A stretch of DNA of 64,000 nucleotides from CAWAND01 sp963727915 (GTDB lineage: Bacteria > Chloroflexota > Anaerolineae > Anaerolineales > E44-bin32): the NCBI GenBank assembly GCA_963727915.1, contig CAVSID010000004.1:496001-560000 (forward strand). The letters run 5' to 3'. Within the stretch, counting starts at the first letter, position 1. Each line of letters opens with the position of its first letter. A program made the translations under genes and the position numbers. Positions 47,369 through 56,211 of the stretch are shown here, piece by piece. Below the pieces are notes generated by a model. That model was not told the origin of the DNA. It made no database searches and saw only the letters and a program-made list of their open reading frames with translations.

Positions 47369-47892
47369 CGCTCCCAGAAGGGCTTGAGCGAATCGGCGCT
47401 CTTGCCCCGGTTCGCGGCTTCTTCATGGACCTTCTTCATGCCACGCAGGCCCTTGAGTGTGGCGCGCGCCACATTCAGCACGTTGGCGCTGCCGAGAGAT
47501 TTGGTCAGGATGTCCCGCACCCCGGCCGCTTCGAGGACGGCCCGCACGGCCCCACCGGCGATGACGCCCGTGCCAGGGGAGGCCGGCTTGAGCATCACTT
47601 CTGCCCCGCCGTGCTTGGAAATCACCTCGTGCGGCACGGTGGCCCCAACCAGCGGGACATGACGCATGTCCTTGCGGGCGCGATCACTGGCCTTGTGGAT
47701 CGCATCCGGAACGCCGCGCGCCTTGCCGACGCCCAGGCCCACCCGGCCCTTGTTGTCGCCGACGACCACCGTCACGCGGAATGCGAAGCGGCGCCCACCC
47801 TTGACCACCTTGGCCACGCGGGAAATGTCGATCACACGCTCATCAAACTCTTCTCGCTCTTCGCGACTACGAAAATCTCTTCTCACAGACAC
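47365..47892 (-). CDS. rpsE: 30S ribosomal protein S5
   Basis: The protein has 175 residues. ERVIDISRVAKVVKGGRRFA and VVVGDNKGRVGLGVGKARGV form the S5 N-domain, and LKPASPGTGVIAGGAVRAVL the C-domain. Intact. Gap of 34 bp to rplR. Confidence 0.97.
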   Translation of the reverse strand: MSVRRDFRSREEREEFDERVIDISRVAKVVKGGRRFAFRVTVVVGDNKGRVGLGVGKARGVPDAIHKASDRARKDMRHVPLVGATVPHEVISKHGGAEVMLKPASPGTGVIAGGAVRAVLEAAGVRDILTKSLGSANVLNVARATLKGLRGMKKVHEEAANRGKSADSLKPFWER

Positions 47893-47926
47893 ACTCCATT
47901 CGCTGAACGTCGCACGGCCGCCGGCC

Positions 47927-48292
47927 TCAGAATTCCAGGCCGGCTTCGCGGGCCGCCTCGGCCAGGGCCTTCACGCGGCCGTGGTAGCGGTAGCCACCCC
48001 GGTCGAACAGAACTGCCTTGACGCCCTTTTTGGATCCGCGCGCCGCGATCAGCTCACCGACCATCTTGGCTTGCTCTGTCTTGGTCTTGCCTTTCAGCTT
48101 GCCGCGCAAATCGGCATCCAACGTCGATGCCGCCGCCAGGGTTTCCCCCTTGGCATCATCGATGAGCTGAGCATAGATGTGCGTCAGGCTCCGGAACACG
48201 TTCAAGCGCGGTCGTTCGGTCGTGCCCTCGATCTTGCGCCGCACACGTAGGTGGCGGCGTTTGCGCATGTCGTTGCGGCTCTTGGTCGTCAT
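47927..48292 (-). CDS. rplR: 50S ribosomal protein L18
   Basis: The protein has 121 residues. RLNVFRSLTHIYAQLIDDAK, GKTKTEQAKMVGELIAARGS and FDRGGYRYHGRVKALAEAAR are 5S-rRNA-binding L18 motifs. It starts 5 bp after the rplF stop. Intact. Confidence 0.97.
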   Translation of the reverse strand: MTTKSRNDMRKRRHLRVRRKIEGTTERPRLNVFRSLTHIYAQLIDDAKGETLAAASTLDADLRGKLKGKTKTEQAKMVGELIAARGSKKGVKAVLFDRGGYRYHGRVKALAEAAREAGLEF

Positions 48293-48297
48293 CTCAG

Positions 48298-48843
48298 CTA
48301 ACCTACCTTGCCGGCTTTGCCAGCCTTGCGCCGCACATACTCACCCACATACCGGATGCCTTTGCCCTTGTAGGGTTCCGGCGGGCGAACCTTGCGGATA
48401 TCGGCTGCAACTCGGCCGACAACTTCCTTGTCCGGACCCTTGACCTTGATCGTTCGGGCGCGGTCGTCGACTTCGAATGTGATCCCGTCCGGCGGCTCGA
48501 TCCGCACCGGATGTGAATAGCCCACGTTCAGAATCAGCGCTGTCCCCTGCAGTTCCGGGCGATAGCCGACGCCTTGGACCTCGAGATCCTTCTCGAAGCC
48601 CTCGGAAACGCCGACGACCATGTTGTTCAGCAGAGCCCGGGTCAGGCCATGCAGGGCACGCACCTTGGGTTCGTCTGACGGCCGCGTCACCCGAAGCTCG
48701 CCGCCATCGGCGGTGATGGTCATCTCCGGGTTGAATGTGCGCTGGAGCTCCCCCAGCGGCCCTTTCACGCGTACCTGCTGGCCCTTGATCTCGACCTCGA
48801 CCTTGTCGGGAACTGGGACAGGCATTCGTCCAATACGAGACAC
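48298..48843 (-). CDS. rplF: 50S ribosomal protein L6
   Basis: The protein has 181 residues. MSRIGRMPVPVPDKVEVEIK, LVGVGYRPELQG-like VQGVGYRPELQGTALILNVG and GPDKEVVGRVAADIRKVRPP with PYKGKGIRYVGE are L6 signatures of both repeats. Intact. Gap of 79 bp to rpsH. Confidence 0.97.
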   Translation of the reverse strand: MSRIGRMPVPVPDKVEVEIKGQQVRVKGPLGELQRTFNPEMTITADGGELRVTRPSDEPKVRALHGLTRALLNNMVVGVSEGFEKDLEVQGVGYRPELQGTALILNVGYSHPVRIEPPDGITFEVDDRARTIKVKGPDKEVVGRVAADIRKVRPPEPYKGKGIRYVGEYVRRKAGKAGKVG

Positions 48844-48922
48844 AGAACTCTCCTCCTTCGGCCGGCCACCGGCATCGCCGGGCCCGGATCGATCCGGCCG
48901 TCGCCGCCATCGGCGGCGTGAA

Positions 48923-49336
48923 CTACCAGACCTTGCAGATGAGCTCGCCGCCGATTCCCTGCTGGCGCGCCCTGGAGCCGGTCATCACACCCCGAGGGGT
49001 GGAGAGAATGGCGATTCCCAATCCCGACAACACCCAGGGGATCTCGCCCTTGCCCACATACACCCGGCGTCCGGGACGGCTGACGCGTTCCAGGCCGCTA
49101 ATCACTGGATGGCGCTCTCGGCGCTGCCCCACGTACTTCAGGTGCAGCCTCAGCACGGGCTGCGGCACGCCGTTGGCCTGGGCGACTTCATGGCTTTCGA
49201 TGAAGCCCTCTTCCTGAAGGATCTTGGCCAAGGCAAGCTTCAACTTGGAACTCGGCAGGGACACGTGGGTGTGGCCTGCGCCTATCGCGTTGCGGATGCG
49301 TGTCAGCATGTCGGCGATCGGGTCACTCATGCTCAT
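48923..49336 (-). CDS. rpsH: 30S ribosomal protein S8
   Basis: The protein has 137 residues. MSMSDPIADMLTRIRNAIGA, SSKLKLALAKILQEEGFIES and STPRGVMTGSRARQQGIGGE define S8. Intact, starting 24 bp after the rpsZ stop. Confidence 0.97.
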   Translation of the reverse strand: MSMSDPIADMLTRIRNAIGAGHTHVSLPSSKLKLALAKILQEEGFIESHEVAQANGVPQPVLRLHLKYVGQRRERHPVISGLERVSRPGRRVYVGKGEIPWVLSGLGIAILSTPRGVMTGSRARQQGIGGELICKVW

Positions 49337-49360
49337 AGTATTTGCTCCACCACTTCAGGA

Positions 49361-49544
49361 CTACCAGGACGACTTGACGACGCCCGGGATCTGCCCTTTC
49401 AAAGCCAGCTCTCGAAAGCAAATCCGGCACAGGCCGAAACGACGAATAGTAGCCCCGAGGACGACCGCATCGCTGGCATCGATTGCGAACTCGCACGTCG
49501 AACTTGCGGCGCGTCTCTCGTATCGGCATGCATTTCTTGGCCAT
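49361..49544 (-). CDS. rpsZ: 30S ribosomal protein S14 type Z (frameshift)
   Basis: Start MAKKCMPIRETRRKFDVRVR at 49544, then the zinc ribbon CQRCGRPRGYYSSF. The frame changes near 49435 and the second half reads LCRICFRELALKGQIPGVVK ending SSW at TAG 49361-49363. All four zinc cysteines are present after correction, about 61 residues, the zinc-type short S14. It lies one base after the rplE stop. Confidence 0.92.
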
Positions 49545-49545
49545 G

Positions 49546-50095
49546 TCAGTCCCTTCTACCAAAAGGCAACCCGAGCAGCGCCAGCAAACGCCGGCCCTGT
49601 TCGTCATCGGGCGCCGAGGTCACAAGTGTCACTTCGAATCCCCGGATCTTGTCGATCTTGTCGTAGTCGATCTCGGGGAAGATCAGCTGCTCACGAACTC
49701 CGAGCGTGTAGTTGCCTCGGCCATCAAAGGCGTCCATCGGGATGCCCCGAAAGTCTCGCGTCCTGGGCAGGGCGATGTTGACCAGCCGGTCAAGAAAAGC
49801 CCACATCTTCTCGCCCCGCAGGGTGACCTTGACTCCGATCGCCCGCCCTTCTCGCAGCTTGAAATTGGCGATGCTTTTGCGTGCCAAGGTGATCACCGGC
49901 GCTTGGCCGGTAATCGTACGCAGGTCTTCGACAGTCGCATCGAGCGCCTTGGTTTCGTCCAAGGCTTCGCCTACGCCGACGTTGACCACGATCTTCTTGA
50001 GTTTGGGGTACCTGCATCGGATTGTCGAGCCCGAAGTCCTTCATAAGGCCGGGCACAACTTCCTTCTGGTACTGTTCCTTCAAATAATGCGCCAT
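49546..50095 (-). CDS. rplE: 50S ribosomal protein L5 (frameshift)
   Basis: Start MAHYLKEQYQKEVVPGLMKD at 50095. The frame changes near 50010, between NPMQVP and KLKKIVVNVGVGEALDETKA. Then VITLARKSIANFKLREGRAI, RTRDFRGIPMDAFDGRGNYT and FPEIDYDKIDKIRGFEVTLV complete L5. About 182 residues after correction. Confidence 0.95.
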
Positions 50096-50116
50096 GAACC
50101 TACTGCTCCTCCGGAC

Positions 50117-50452
50117 CTACGCGTCCATGTCCGACTGGCATTTCTTGCACACTCGCTGCCGTGTGCCTTCTTCATCCCGCAGAAAACCCACGCGGGTGAG
50201 CTCGCCGCACTTCGGGCAGACCAGCATCACGTTCGAGATGTCCACCGGGGCTTCGAACTGGATGATCCCCGGCGACATGGTCCGGCCGGCCGCCTGAACC
50301 TGGCGCTGGTGCTTTTTGCGCACATTGACGCCCCGGACCACAACTTGGTGGTCTCGCGGCAGGACGCGCATCACCTCGCCCTGGATCCCCTTTTCCCGGC
50401 CACTGATAATCTCAACCGTGTCGCCGGTCCGAATTCTCGCTTTAACCGTCAC
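50117..50452 (-). CDS. rplX: 50S ribosomal protein L24
   Basis: The protein has 111 residues. The KOW motif IRTGDTVEIISGREKGIQGE opens it, then VVVRGVNVRKKHQRQ. The C-terminus has CPKC and CKKC pairs, a zinc-ribbon-like end seen in many bacterial L24. Intact. Confidence 0.96.
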   Translation of the reverse strand: MTVKARIRTGDTVEIISGREKGIQGEVMRVLPRDHQVVVRGVNVRKKHQRQVQAAGRTMSPGIIQFEAPVDISNVMLVCPKCGELTRVGFLRDEEGTRQRVCKKCQSDMDA

Positions 50453-50461
50453 ATCACCCTC

Positions 50462-50833
50462 CTACAGCACTTCCGGCGCCAGCGAGGCGATCTTGGTATA
50501 GCCCCGCTCGCGGAGTTCTCGCGCCACGGGCCCGAAGATGCGGGTTCCCCTGGGGTTGACGCCGTCCGCGTCCAGTATCACGGCTGCGTTCTCGTCGAAC
50601 TTGATGTACGAGCCGTCATCCCGGCGAAATTCCTTGGACGTGCGGACGATGACTGCCTTTACCACGTCGCTCTTGCTGACCGCGCTGTGAGGTGTGGCCG
50701 ATTTCACCGTCGCCACCACCACGTCGCCAATCCGTCCATAGCGGCGTCTTGAGCCGCCCAGCACACGTATGACGAGCAGCTCGCGGCCGCCGGTGTTGTC
50801 GGCGACCTTGATGCGACTCTCCTGCTGGATCAT
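50462..50833 (-). CDS. rplN: 50S ribosomal protein L14
   Basis: The protein has 123 residues. MIQQESRIKVADNTGGRELL, VVVATVKSATPHSAVSKSDV and RIFGPVARELRERGYTKIAS are invariant L14 segments. The start overlaps the rpsQ stop by four bases (ATGA). Intact. Confidence 0.97.
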   Translation of the reverse strand: MIQQESRIKVADNTGGRELLVIRVLGGSRRRYGRIGDVVVATVKSATPHSAVSKSDVVKAVIVRTSKEFRRDDGSYIKFDENAAVILDADGVNPRGTRIFGPVARELRERGYTKIASLAPEVL

Positions 50834-51198
50834 TCCTCAGCCTCCGCCTCTTCGGTTTCTTTGAGCTCATCGCCTGCGCCGGGTTCAACCGCCTCTTCGA
50901 CCAAGTCGATCTCATCGATCAACTCGCCCAAGCTGGCGGCCACTTCCTCTTCCGATGCCTTGCGCACGACTTCCTGGATAACAAACCGCTTGCGCTTCGA
51001 AATCGGCTTGCTCTCCACGATCACCACCCTGTCGCCAGGCTGGCAGCCCATTTCGTCGTGAACCAGGTAGCGCTTACTGGTGCGCACGACCTTTTCATAG
51101 AGCGGATGGCGAAAGTCGCGGTCGACCTGAACGGTGACCGTCTTCTCCGTGCTCAGGTGTGTCACCACGCCCGTCAAACGGCGTCGGTTGTTGGTCAT
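50830..51198 (-). CDS. rpsQ: 30S ribosomal protein S17 with acidic C-terminal extension
   Basis: Residues 1-85 are a normal S17 (RRRLTGVVTHLSTEKTVTVQ, MGCQPGDRVVIVESKPISKR). A further 35 residues are almost all acidic (EEEVAASLGELIDEIDLVEE, then ELKETEEAEAEE), making 122 against the usual 80-90. The frame is intact and the stop overlaps the rplN start by four bases, so the extension is encoded rather than an artefact of a shift. Confidence 0.95.
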   Translation of the reverse strand: MTNNRRRLTGVVTHLSTEKTVTVQVDRDFRHPLYEKVVRTSKRYLVHDEMGCQPGDRVVIVESKPISKRKRFVIQEVVRKASEEEVAASLGELIDEIDLVEEAVEPGAGDELKETEEAEAEE

Positions 51199-51416
51199 TG
51201 TTCACTCCCTTGCAGAGCCGCCGCCAACTGCCGCTCGCGCACGATCGTGGACAGCCGGGCGATGTTCCGCCGGATGAGCTTCAGCCGGGCATGGTCCGTC
51301 AGCTGGCCGGTGGCGTACTGCAGCCGGAGGCGAAAGTATTCTTCGCGCGGATCGGCCAGGCGGGCTAGGATTTCAGGCGTCTCGAGGGCGCGTATCTCAG
51401 TTGTCTTCATGCTCAC
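51195..51416 (-). CDS. rpmC: 50S ribosomal protein L29
   Basis: The protein has 73 residues. IRALETPEILARLADPREEY, FRLRLQYATGQLTDHARLKL and RRNIARLSTIVRER fit L29. Four-base ATGA overlaps with rplP upstream and rpsQ downstream indicate tight translational coupling. Intact. Confidence 0.96.
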   Translation of the reverse strand: MSMKTTEIRALETPEILARLADPREEYFRLRLQYATGQLTDHARLKLIRRNIARLSTIVRERQLAAALQGSEQ

Positions 51417-51838
51417 TCGCCTCCGAGGATGTCCACACGTTGGGTGAACTTGGTCTTGATGGCCAGTTTGTGGGCCGCCAGGCGCAGCGCCTCTTTAGCG
51501 CCCTCCTCAGGCAGCCCCGACAACTCGAACAGCATGCGGCCCGGTCTCACCACGGCCACCCAGTGATCGACGGCGCCCTTGCCCTTGCCCATACGGGTTT
51601 CGGCAGCCCGCTGCGTGACCGGCTTGTCCGGGAAGATTCGGATCCAGACCTTGCCGCGACGGCGCATGTAGCGCACCAGCGTGCGGCGGGCGGCTTCGAT
51701 CTGACGGGCCGTGACCCAGCCGGGCTCGAGCGCCTGCAGCCCGTAGTCCCCGAAGGTGACTTCCGTGCCGCGGCTGGCCTTGCCCTTCATCCGGCCCCGC
51801 ATTTGCTTGCGCCATTTGACTCGCTTTGGCATCAACAT
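51413..51838 (-). CDS. rplP: 50S ribosomal protein L16
   Basis: The protein has 141 residues. MLMPKRVKWRKQMRGRMKGK, RGTEVTFGDYGLQALEPGWV and IFPDKPVTQRAAETRMGKGK define L16. Intact. It overlaps rpmC by four bases. Confidence 0.97.
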   Translation of the reverse strand: MLMPKRVKWRKQMRGRMKGKASRGTEVTFGDYGLQALEPGWVTARQIEAARRTLVRYMRRRGKVWIRIFPDKPVTQRAAETRMGKGKGAVDHWVAVVRPGRMLFELSGLPEEGAKEALRLAAHKLAIKTKFTQRVDILGGE

Positions 51839-51876
51839 CGTTACACCTCAAATCACGTCGGCGGCCGCCCCGTGGG

Positions 51877-52551
51877 CTACTCGCTGACGTAGACGTCCAT
51901 GGCCTCGGATTCTTCCTCGGCCTCGGGCAGAATATCGCCCCGGTAGATCCAGACCTTGACCCCGATGCGCCCGTAGGTGGTGAGGGCCTCGGCCCGGGCA
52001 AAATCGATATCGGCTCGCAACGTTTGAGCGGGAACGCGACCCTCGCGCATCCACTCACGGCGGGCCATTTCCATCCCCGACAGGCGTCCGGCGCACATCA
52101 CCTTGATCCCCAGCGCGCCGGCCCGCATGCTCTGCGAAAGAGAGCGCTGCATCGCCCGGCGATGGCTGATACGACGCTCGAGCTGATGAGCGATGTTCTC
52201 CGCCACCAGGCGAGCATCCAAATCGGGCTGCTCGATCTCGGCGATGTCAAGCTTGATATTGGTCCCTGTCATCTCCTGCAGCTTGGCCCGCAGGTCTTTG
52301 ACATTGGCCCCCTTGCGACCAATCACGATGCCCGGCTTGGCCGTGTGCACGGTGATGTTGACGCTGTTCGGGAAGCGCTCGATCTCCACCTTGGAGATGC
52401 TCCCCGGCGGGTTGTTCTCAAAGACCATGTTGCGAATCTTGCGGTCGGCGTGAAGCTGGTCCGAATACTGCCGCTTCTCGGCGAACCAGCGCGATTCCCA
52501 GGTCTTGTTGATTCCCAGGCGAAATCCGATCGGGTGTACCTTGCGTCCCAT
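51877..52551 (-). CDS. rpsC: 30S ribosomal protein S3
   Basis: The protein has 224 residues. MGRKVHPIGFRLGINKTWES, the KH domain segment KPGIVIGRKGANVKDLRAKL and the C-domain GIKVMCAGRLSGMEMARREW are all present. Intact. Confidence 0.97.
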   Translation of the reverse strand: MGRKVHPIGFRLGINKTWESRWFAEKRQYSDQLHADRKIRNMVFENNPPGSISKVEIERFPNSVNITVHTAKPGIVIGRKGANVKDLRAKLQEMTGTNIKLDIAEIEQPDLDARLVAENIAHQLERRISHRRAMQRSLSQSMRAGALGIKVMCAGRLSGMEMARREWMREGRVPAQTLRADIDFARAEALTTYGRIGVKVWIYRGDILPEAEEESEAMDVYVSE

Positions 52552-52572
52552 ATCGTCTCCTCTCCTACCGCG

Positions 52573-52936
52573 TCACGCGCCCAGCTCAGAATCCCGCTCG
52601 CGCAGGATAACGGTGATATGGGACGAGCGATGCAAGATCGGCTTGAAACGGCCTCGGGCGCCGAAGCGGCGCCAGCGGCGCGGTCGGGCCCTGGTCGGCG
52701 AAGATCTCCGACACAAATAGCTCGTCGCGGCTGTAGCCAAAGTTCTCCTCGGCGTTGGCGATCGCCGAGCGGAGCAGCTTGGCCACCGGGTGGGCGGCCG
52801 CCTTGGACGTGAATTTGAGCATATCCAGCGCCTCGACAGCAGCTTTGCCGCGCACCATATCCAGCACCAGCCGAGCCTTCTGCGGCGAGATGCTGATGTA
52901 GCGGGCCGTCGCCCGGATGCCGTGTCCGTCGGCCAT
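52573..52936 (-). CDS. rplV: 50S ribosomal protein L22 (frameshift)
   Basis: Start MADGHGIRATARYISISPQK at 52936, then ARLVLDMVRGKAAVEALDML and NAEENFGYSRDELFVSEIFA. The frame changes near 52690, after which RRWRRFGARGRFKPILHRSS and HITVILRERDSELGA restore the conserved C-terminal hairpin, ending TGA 52573-52575. About 120 residues. One base separates it from rpsS. Confidence 0.94.
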
Positions 52937-52937
52937 C

Positions 52938-53228
52938 CTATTCCTCCTCCCGCACCCGGGTGACTCGGTCGCCGCGCATGTGGCCGCGGAAGGTGCGCGT
53001 GGGGGCAAATTCGCCCAGCTTATGGCCGACCATGTTCTCGGTGATGTAGATCGGCACGTGGCGCCGGCCGTCGTGGACGGCGATGGTGTGGCCCACCATC
53101 TGCGGGAAGATCGTGCTCGCCCGGCTCCAGGTGCGGATGACCTTCTTGTCACCGCGCTGGTTCATATCTTCGACTTTCTTCAGCAGCTTGGGGCTGATGA
53201 AAGGCCCTTTTTTCAATGATCGTGACAT
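52938..53228 (-). CDS. rpsS: 30S ribosomal protein S19
   Basis: The protein has 96 residues. MSRSLKKGPFISPKLLKKVE, TWSRASTIFPQMVGHTIAVH and GHKLGEFAPTRTFRGH are S19 signatures. Intact. Confidence 0.97.
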   Translation of the reverse strand: MSRSLKKGPFISPKLLKKVEDMNQRGDKKVIRTWSRASTIFPQMVGHTIAVHDGRRHVPIYITENMVGHKLGEFAPTRTFRGHMRGDRVTRVREEE

Positions 53229-53263
53229 TTTTCACAATCCTCCGACCGTGAGGTTCGGCATCA

Positions 53264-54103
53264 TCAGCGTCGCTTCTTGGCCCGGCGACGGATGATGTAC
53301 TTGTCGGTCTGCTTGTTGCGGCGTGTACGCTTGCCCAAGGTCGGCTTACCCCACGGGCTCTTCGGACCCGGCAATCCGATCGGCTGGCGGCCTTCGCCGC
53401 CGCCGTGCGGATGGTCTCTGGGACTCATCGCCGAGCCGCGCACTGTCGGCCGGATGCCGCGATGGCGCTTGCGTCCTGCCTTGCCCAGCTTGATGTTGCC
53501 GTGATCCGGATTGCCGACCTCTCCGATCGTGGCCGAGCAGGCCTGGCGCACCCGGCGCACCTCACCCGACGGCAGGCGAATAGCGGCGTAGGCGCCTTCC
53601 TTGCCCAGCACCTGGGCCGAGGTCCCGGCCGAGCGGACCAGCTGCCCGCCGCGGCCCTCATTCAACTCGATGTTGTGCACTACCGTGCCGACCGGGATCA
53701 GCGACAGCGGCAGGCTGTTGCCGGGGCGGATCTCGGCTTCCGAGCCCGACATCACCTGATCGCCTACCTGAAGGCCGAGCGGGGCCAGGATGTAGCGCTT
53801 CTCACCGTCGGCGTAATGGAGCAGCGCCAGGCGGGCCGAGCGGTTGGGATCGTATTCGATCGCCGCCACGCTGGCCGGGATGGCATGCTTGTCACGCTTG
53901 AAGTCGACCGCCCGGTAGTGACGGCGATGCCCGCCACCTCGGTGACGAACGGTCACCCGGCCGTAGACATTTCTCCCGCCCTTGGAGCGCCGCGGTCGAA
54001 GCAGGGATCGCTCGGGGGTCGACTTGGTGATCTCCTCGAAAGACGCTCCCGACATACCGCGCCGTCCTGGCGAGGTGGGTTTGTACTTCTTGACTGGCAT
54101 CAC
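53264..54103 (-). CDS. rplB: 50S ribosomal protein L2
   Basis: The protein has 279 residues. KYKPTSPGRRGMSGASFEEI, GRVTVRHRGGGHRRHYRAVD and the peptidyl-transferase-proximal RGSAMSPRDHPHGGGEGRQP are present. It overlaps the rplW stop by four bases. Intact. Confidence 0.97.
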   Translation of the reverse strand: MMPVKKYKPTSPGRRGMSGASFEEITKSTPERSLLRPRRSKGGRNVYGRVTVRHRGGGHRRHYRAVDFKRDKHAIPASVAAIEYDPNRSARLALLHYADGEKRYILAPLGLQVGDQVMSGSEAEIRPGNSLPLSLIPVGTVVHNIELNEGRGGQLVRSAGTSAQVLGKEGAYAAIRLPSGEVRRVRQACSATIGEVGNPDHGNIKLGKAGRKRHRGIRPTVRGSAMSPRDHPHGGGEGRQPIGLPGPKSPWGKPTLGKRTRRNKQTDKYIIRRRAKKRR

Positions 54104-54402
54104 GAAACCCCTTCGAACACATCAATGGTCTGGCCGGGGGTCAGCGTCACGATCGCCTTCTTGTAGCTCGGGCGCCTTACAAGCACGCGGCGGCTCCGAC
54201 CCCGGCGGCTGCGCTTGGCGGGCATCACCATCAGGTTGACCCGCTCGACGCTCACGTTGAACAGCAGCTCGACCGCCTCGCGAACCTGGGCCTTGGTCGC
54301 TTTGCCGTCGACCTCGAATGCGTACTGGCCCAGGGCCGAACTCTGATAGCTCGACTTCTCGGTGATGATCGGCCGGCGAATAACGTTGTAGATGGATGGC
54401 AT
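54100..54402 (-). CDS. rplW: 50S ribosomal protein L23
   Basis: The protein has 100 residues. VIRRPIITEKSSYQSSALGQ, YAFEVDGKATKAQVREAVEL and a basic loop RSRRGRSRRVLVRRPSYKKA fit L23, the trigger-factor/SRP docking protein at the tunnel exit. Intact. Confidence 0.96.
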   Translation of the reverse strand: MPSIYNVIRRPIITEKSSYQSSALGQYAFEVDGKATKAQVREAVELLFNVSVERVNLMVMPAKRSRRGRSRRVLVRRPSYKKAIVTLTPGQTIDVFEGVS

Positions 54403-54415
54403 GTTGCGTTCCTTC

Positions 54416-55046
54416 CTATTCGCCCAGATACGACTGGATCACGTCCAGTGCGCCCAGCGGCATGATCAGCCGATCGAAGCCGAGCAGATCGCGCACATTC
54501 AGATAGTTGGCCCGCAGGGTCTTGGCGGTGGGCAGGTTGCGGACCGATTTTTCCAGGCCCTCGTCAGGACCGGTAATCAGGATCAAGGCGCTGGCCTCGC
54601 CCACCAGGCCACGCAAGGTCTCGGCCATGGCCCGGGTCTGGGGCGAATTCGACTTTCAATTCATCCAGAACCACGATCTGGGACTCGGCCGCTTTGGTGG
54701 AAAGTGCCGCCCGCAGGGCCGCCCGGCGCATCTTGCGCGGCATGCGCTTTGAATAATCGCGAGGCTGCGGCGTGTGGATCTTTCCGCCCCCAACCCACTG
54801 CGCCGCCCGGGTCGAACCTTGCCGAGCTCGGCCGGTTCCCTTCTGCCGCCAGGGTTTGCGCCCGCCGCCGCTGACTTCGCCGCGGGTCTTGGTGGCATGG
54901 GTTCCCAGGCGGGCGTTTGCCAGCTGGCGCTCCAGGGCCTGGTGCATCAGATCCAGCTTGATCGGAGCTTCGAAGATCGCCGACGGCAATTCGACCGTCT
55001 TGACCTTCTCTCCTTGGATGTTGACAACGTCGACTTTCATGCTCAT
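54416..55046 (-). CDS. rplD: 50S ribosomal protein L4 (frameshift)
   Basis: ATG 55046 overlaps the rplC stop (ATGA). The tunnel loop segment RGEVSGGGRKPWRQKGTGRA and RQGSTRAAQWVGGGKIHTPQ is intact. The frame changes near 54645, between VVLDELKVEF and MAETLRGLVGEASALILITG. The end is DRLIMPLGALDVIQSYLGE at 54416. About 210 residues after correction. Confidence 0.95.
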
Positions 55047-55687
55047 TTCGCTCCGCTTGCCGTCTGCTTGCGGGCTTCCTGGATGAAGACCAGGCCGCCT
55101 TTGCCGCCCGGCACGCTGCCGAGGACAGCCAGCAGATTGCGTTCCGGGTCGACCATTTCGACCCGCAAATTCTGCGCCGTCACCCGCTCGACGCCCATAT
55201 GGCCGGCCATGCGGGTGCCCTTGAAGACGCGCCCCGGTGTGGAAGTGGCGCCGATCGAACCCGGCGACCGCTGCCGGTCGGATTGGCCATGCGTGATCGG
55301 CCCGCCGCTGAAGCCGTGGCGCTTCATGCCGCCCTGGAAACCCTTGCCCTTGCTTATGCCCATCACATCGACGCGATCCCCGACAGCGAAGGTCGCCACG
55401 GTCACCTGGTCGCCTTCTTTGAGGTCCGGGTCCTTGACCCGGAACTCGCGCAAGTAGCGCAGGGGCGGCAGATCGTTGCGCTTGAGATGGCCGATCCGGC
55501 CCGAAGACAGCCGCTTGGCGGCCGTCTCGCCAAAACCGAGCTGCACGGCGCTGTAGCCGTCTCGCTCAGGGTTGCGGACCTGGGTGACGTAACAAGGCCC
55601 AGCTTCGATCAAAGTCACGGGTAGCGCTGCGCCCGACTCGTCGAAAATCTGGGTCATGCCGATTTTCTTGCCAATAAGCCCTTTCAT
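55043..55687 (-). CDS. rplC: 50S ribosomal protein L3
   Basis: The protein has 214 residues. MKGLIGKKIGMTQIFDESGA, SKGKGFQGGMKRHGFSGGPI and SIGATSTPGRVFKGTRMAGH are L3 signatures. Intact. A 210-bp gap, unusual in this cluster, separates it from rpsJ. Confidence 0.97.
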   Translation of the reverse strand: MKGLIGKKIGMTQIFDESGAALPVTLIEAGPCYVTQVRNPERDGYSAVQLGFGETAAKRLSSGRIGHLKRNDLPPLRYLREFRVKDPDLKEGDQVTVATFAVGDRVDVMGISKGKGFQGGMKRHGFSGGPITHGQSDRQRSPGSIGATSTPGRVFKGTRMAGHMGVERVTAQNLRVEMVDPERNLLAVLGSVPGGKGGLVFIQEARKQTASGAK

Positions 55688-55845
55688 CGTTTGTCTCCTG
55701 AATACCCTTCGGCGGGACTGTCAGCCAGGGCAAGGCTGCATCATCCCCGAACGCAAGGCAGTCAGTCCTTCTCCTGCAGAGGCCTCGATGAGCGTCCGCT
55801 CGTCAAAGGGCTCTTGCCTCGCGGTTCCAAGCTTCTAGCACTTGG

Positions 55846-55866
55846 CCTCTAGCTCCGAGCTAGAGG
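55846..55866. repeat. Perfect CTAG-rich hairpin in the rpsJ-rplC gap
   Basis: CCTCTAGCTC and GAGCTAGAGG form a perfect 10-bp stem around one C. It sits in the 55688-55897 intergenic space, which holds no gene and further CTAG-rich text (about 55830-55890). Part of that text matches 17 of 19 bases of the repeat near 22478. It could be a mobile short repeat or a transcript processing or attenuation site inside the S10 operon. Confidence 0.6.
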
Positions 55867-55897
55867 CTTACTAGCAGCCAGAAGCCAGCGGCTACCG

Positions 55898-56206
55898 CTA
55901 AATCTTTATCTCGATATCCACTCCGGCGGGAAGGTTCAGCCGCATCAGGGTGTCAATCGTCTTCGAATCCGGCTCCAGAACATCGATCAGCCGTTTGTGC
56001 GTGCGGATCTCGAAATGCTCGTGCGAGTCCTTGTCAATGAAGGTCGAGCGTCGGACGGTGAAGCGCTCCTTGCGAGTTGGGAGCGGTACCGGGCCTACCA
56101 CCCGAGCCCCCGTGCGCTCGGCAGTCTCGACGATGCGCTTGGCGGACTGGTCGAGCACCCGGTGATCGTATGCCTTGAGCCGGATCCGAATCTTCTGCTT
56201 GGCCAT
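55898..56206 (-). CDS. rpsJ: 30S ribosomal protein S10
   Basis: The protein has 102 residues. IRIRLKAYDHRVLDQSAKRI, VGPVPLPTRKERFTVRRSTF and RLIDVLEPDSKTIDTLMRLN are invariant. It starts 5 bp after the corrected tuf stop, so tuf and S10 are joined. Intact. Confidence 0.97.
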   Translation of the reverse strand: MAKQKIRIRLKAYDHRVLDQSAKRIVETAERTGARVVGPVPLPTRKERFTVRRSTFIDKDSHEHFEIRTHKRLIDVLEPDSKTIDTLMRLNLPAGVDIEIKI

Positions 56207-56211
56207 TCAGC

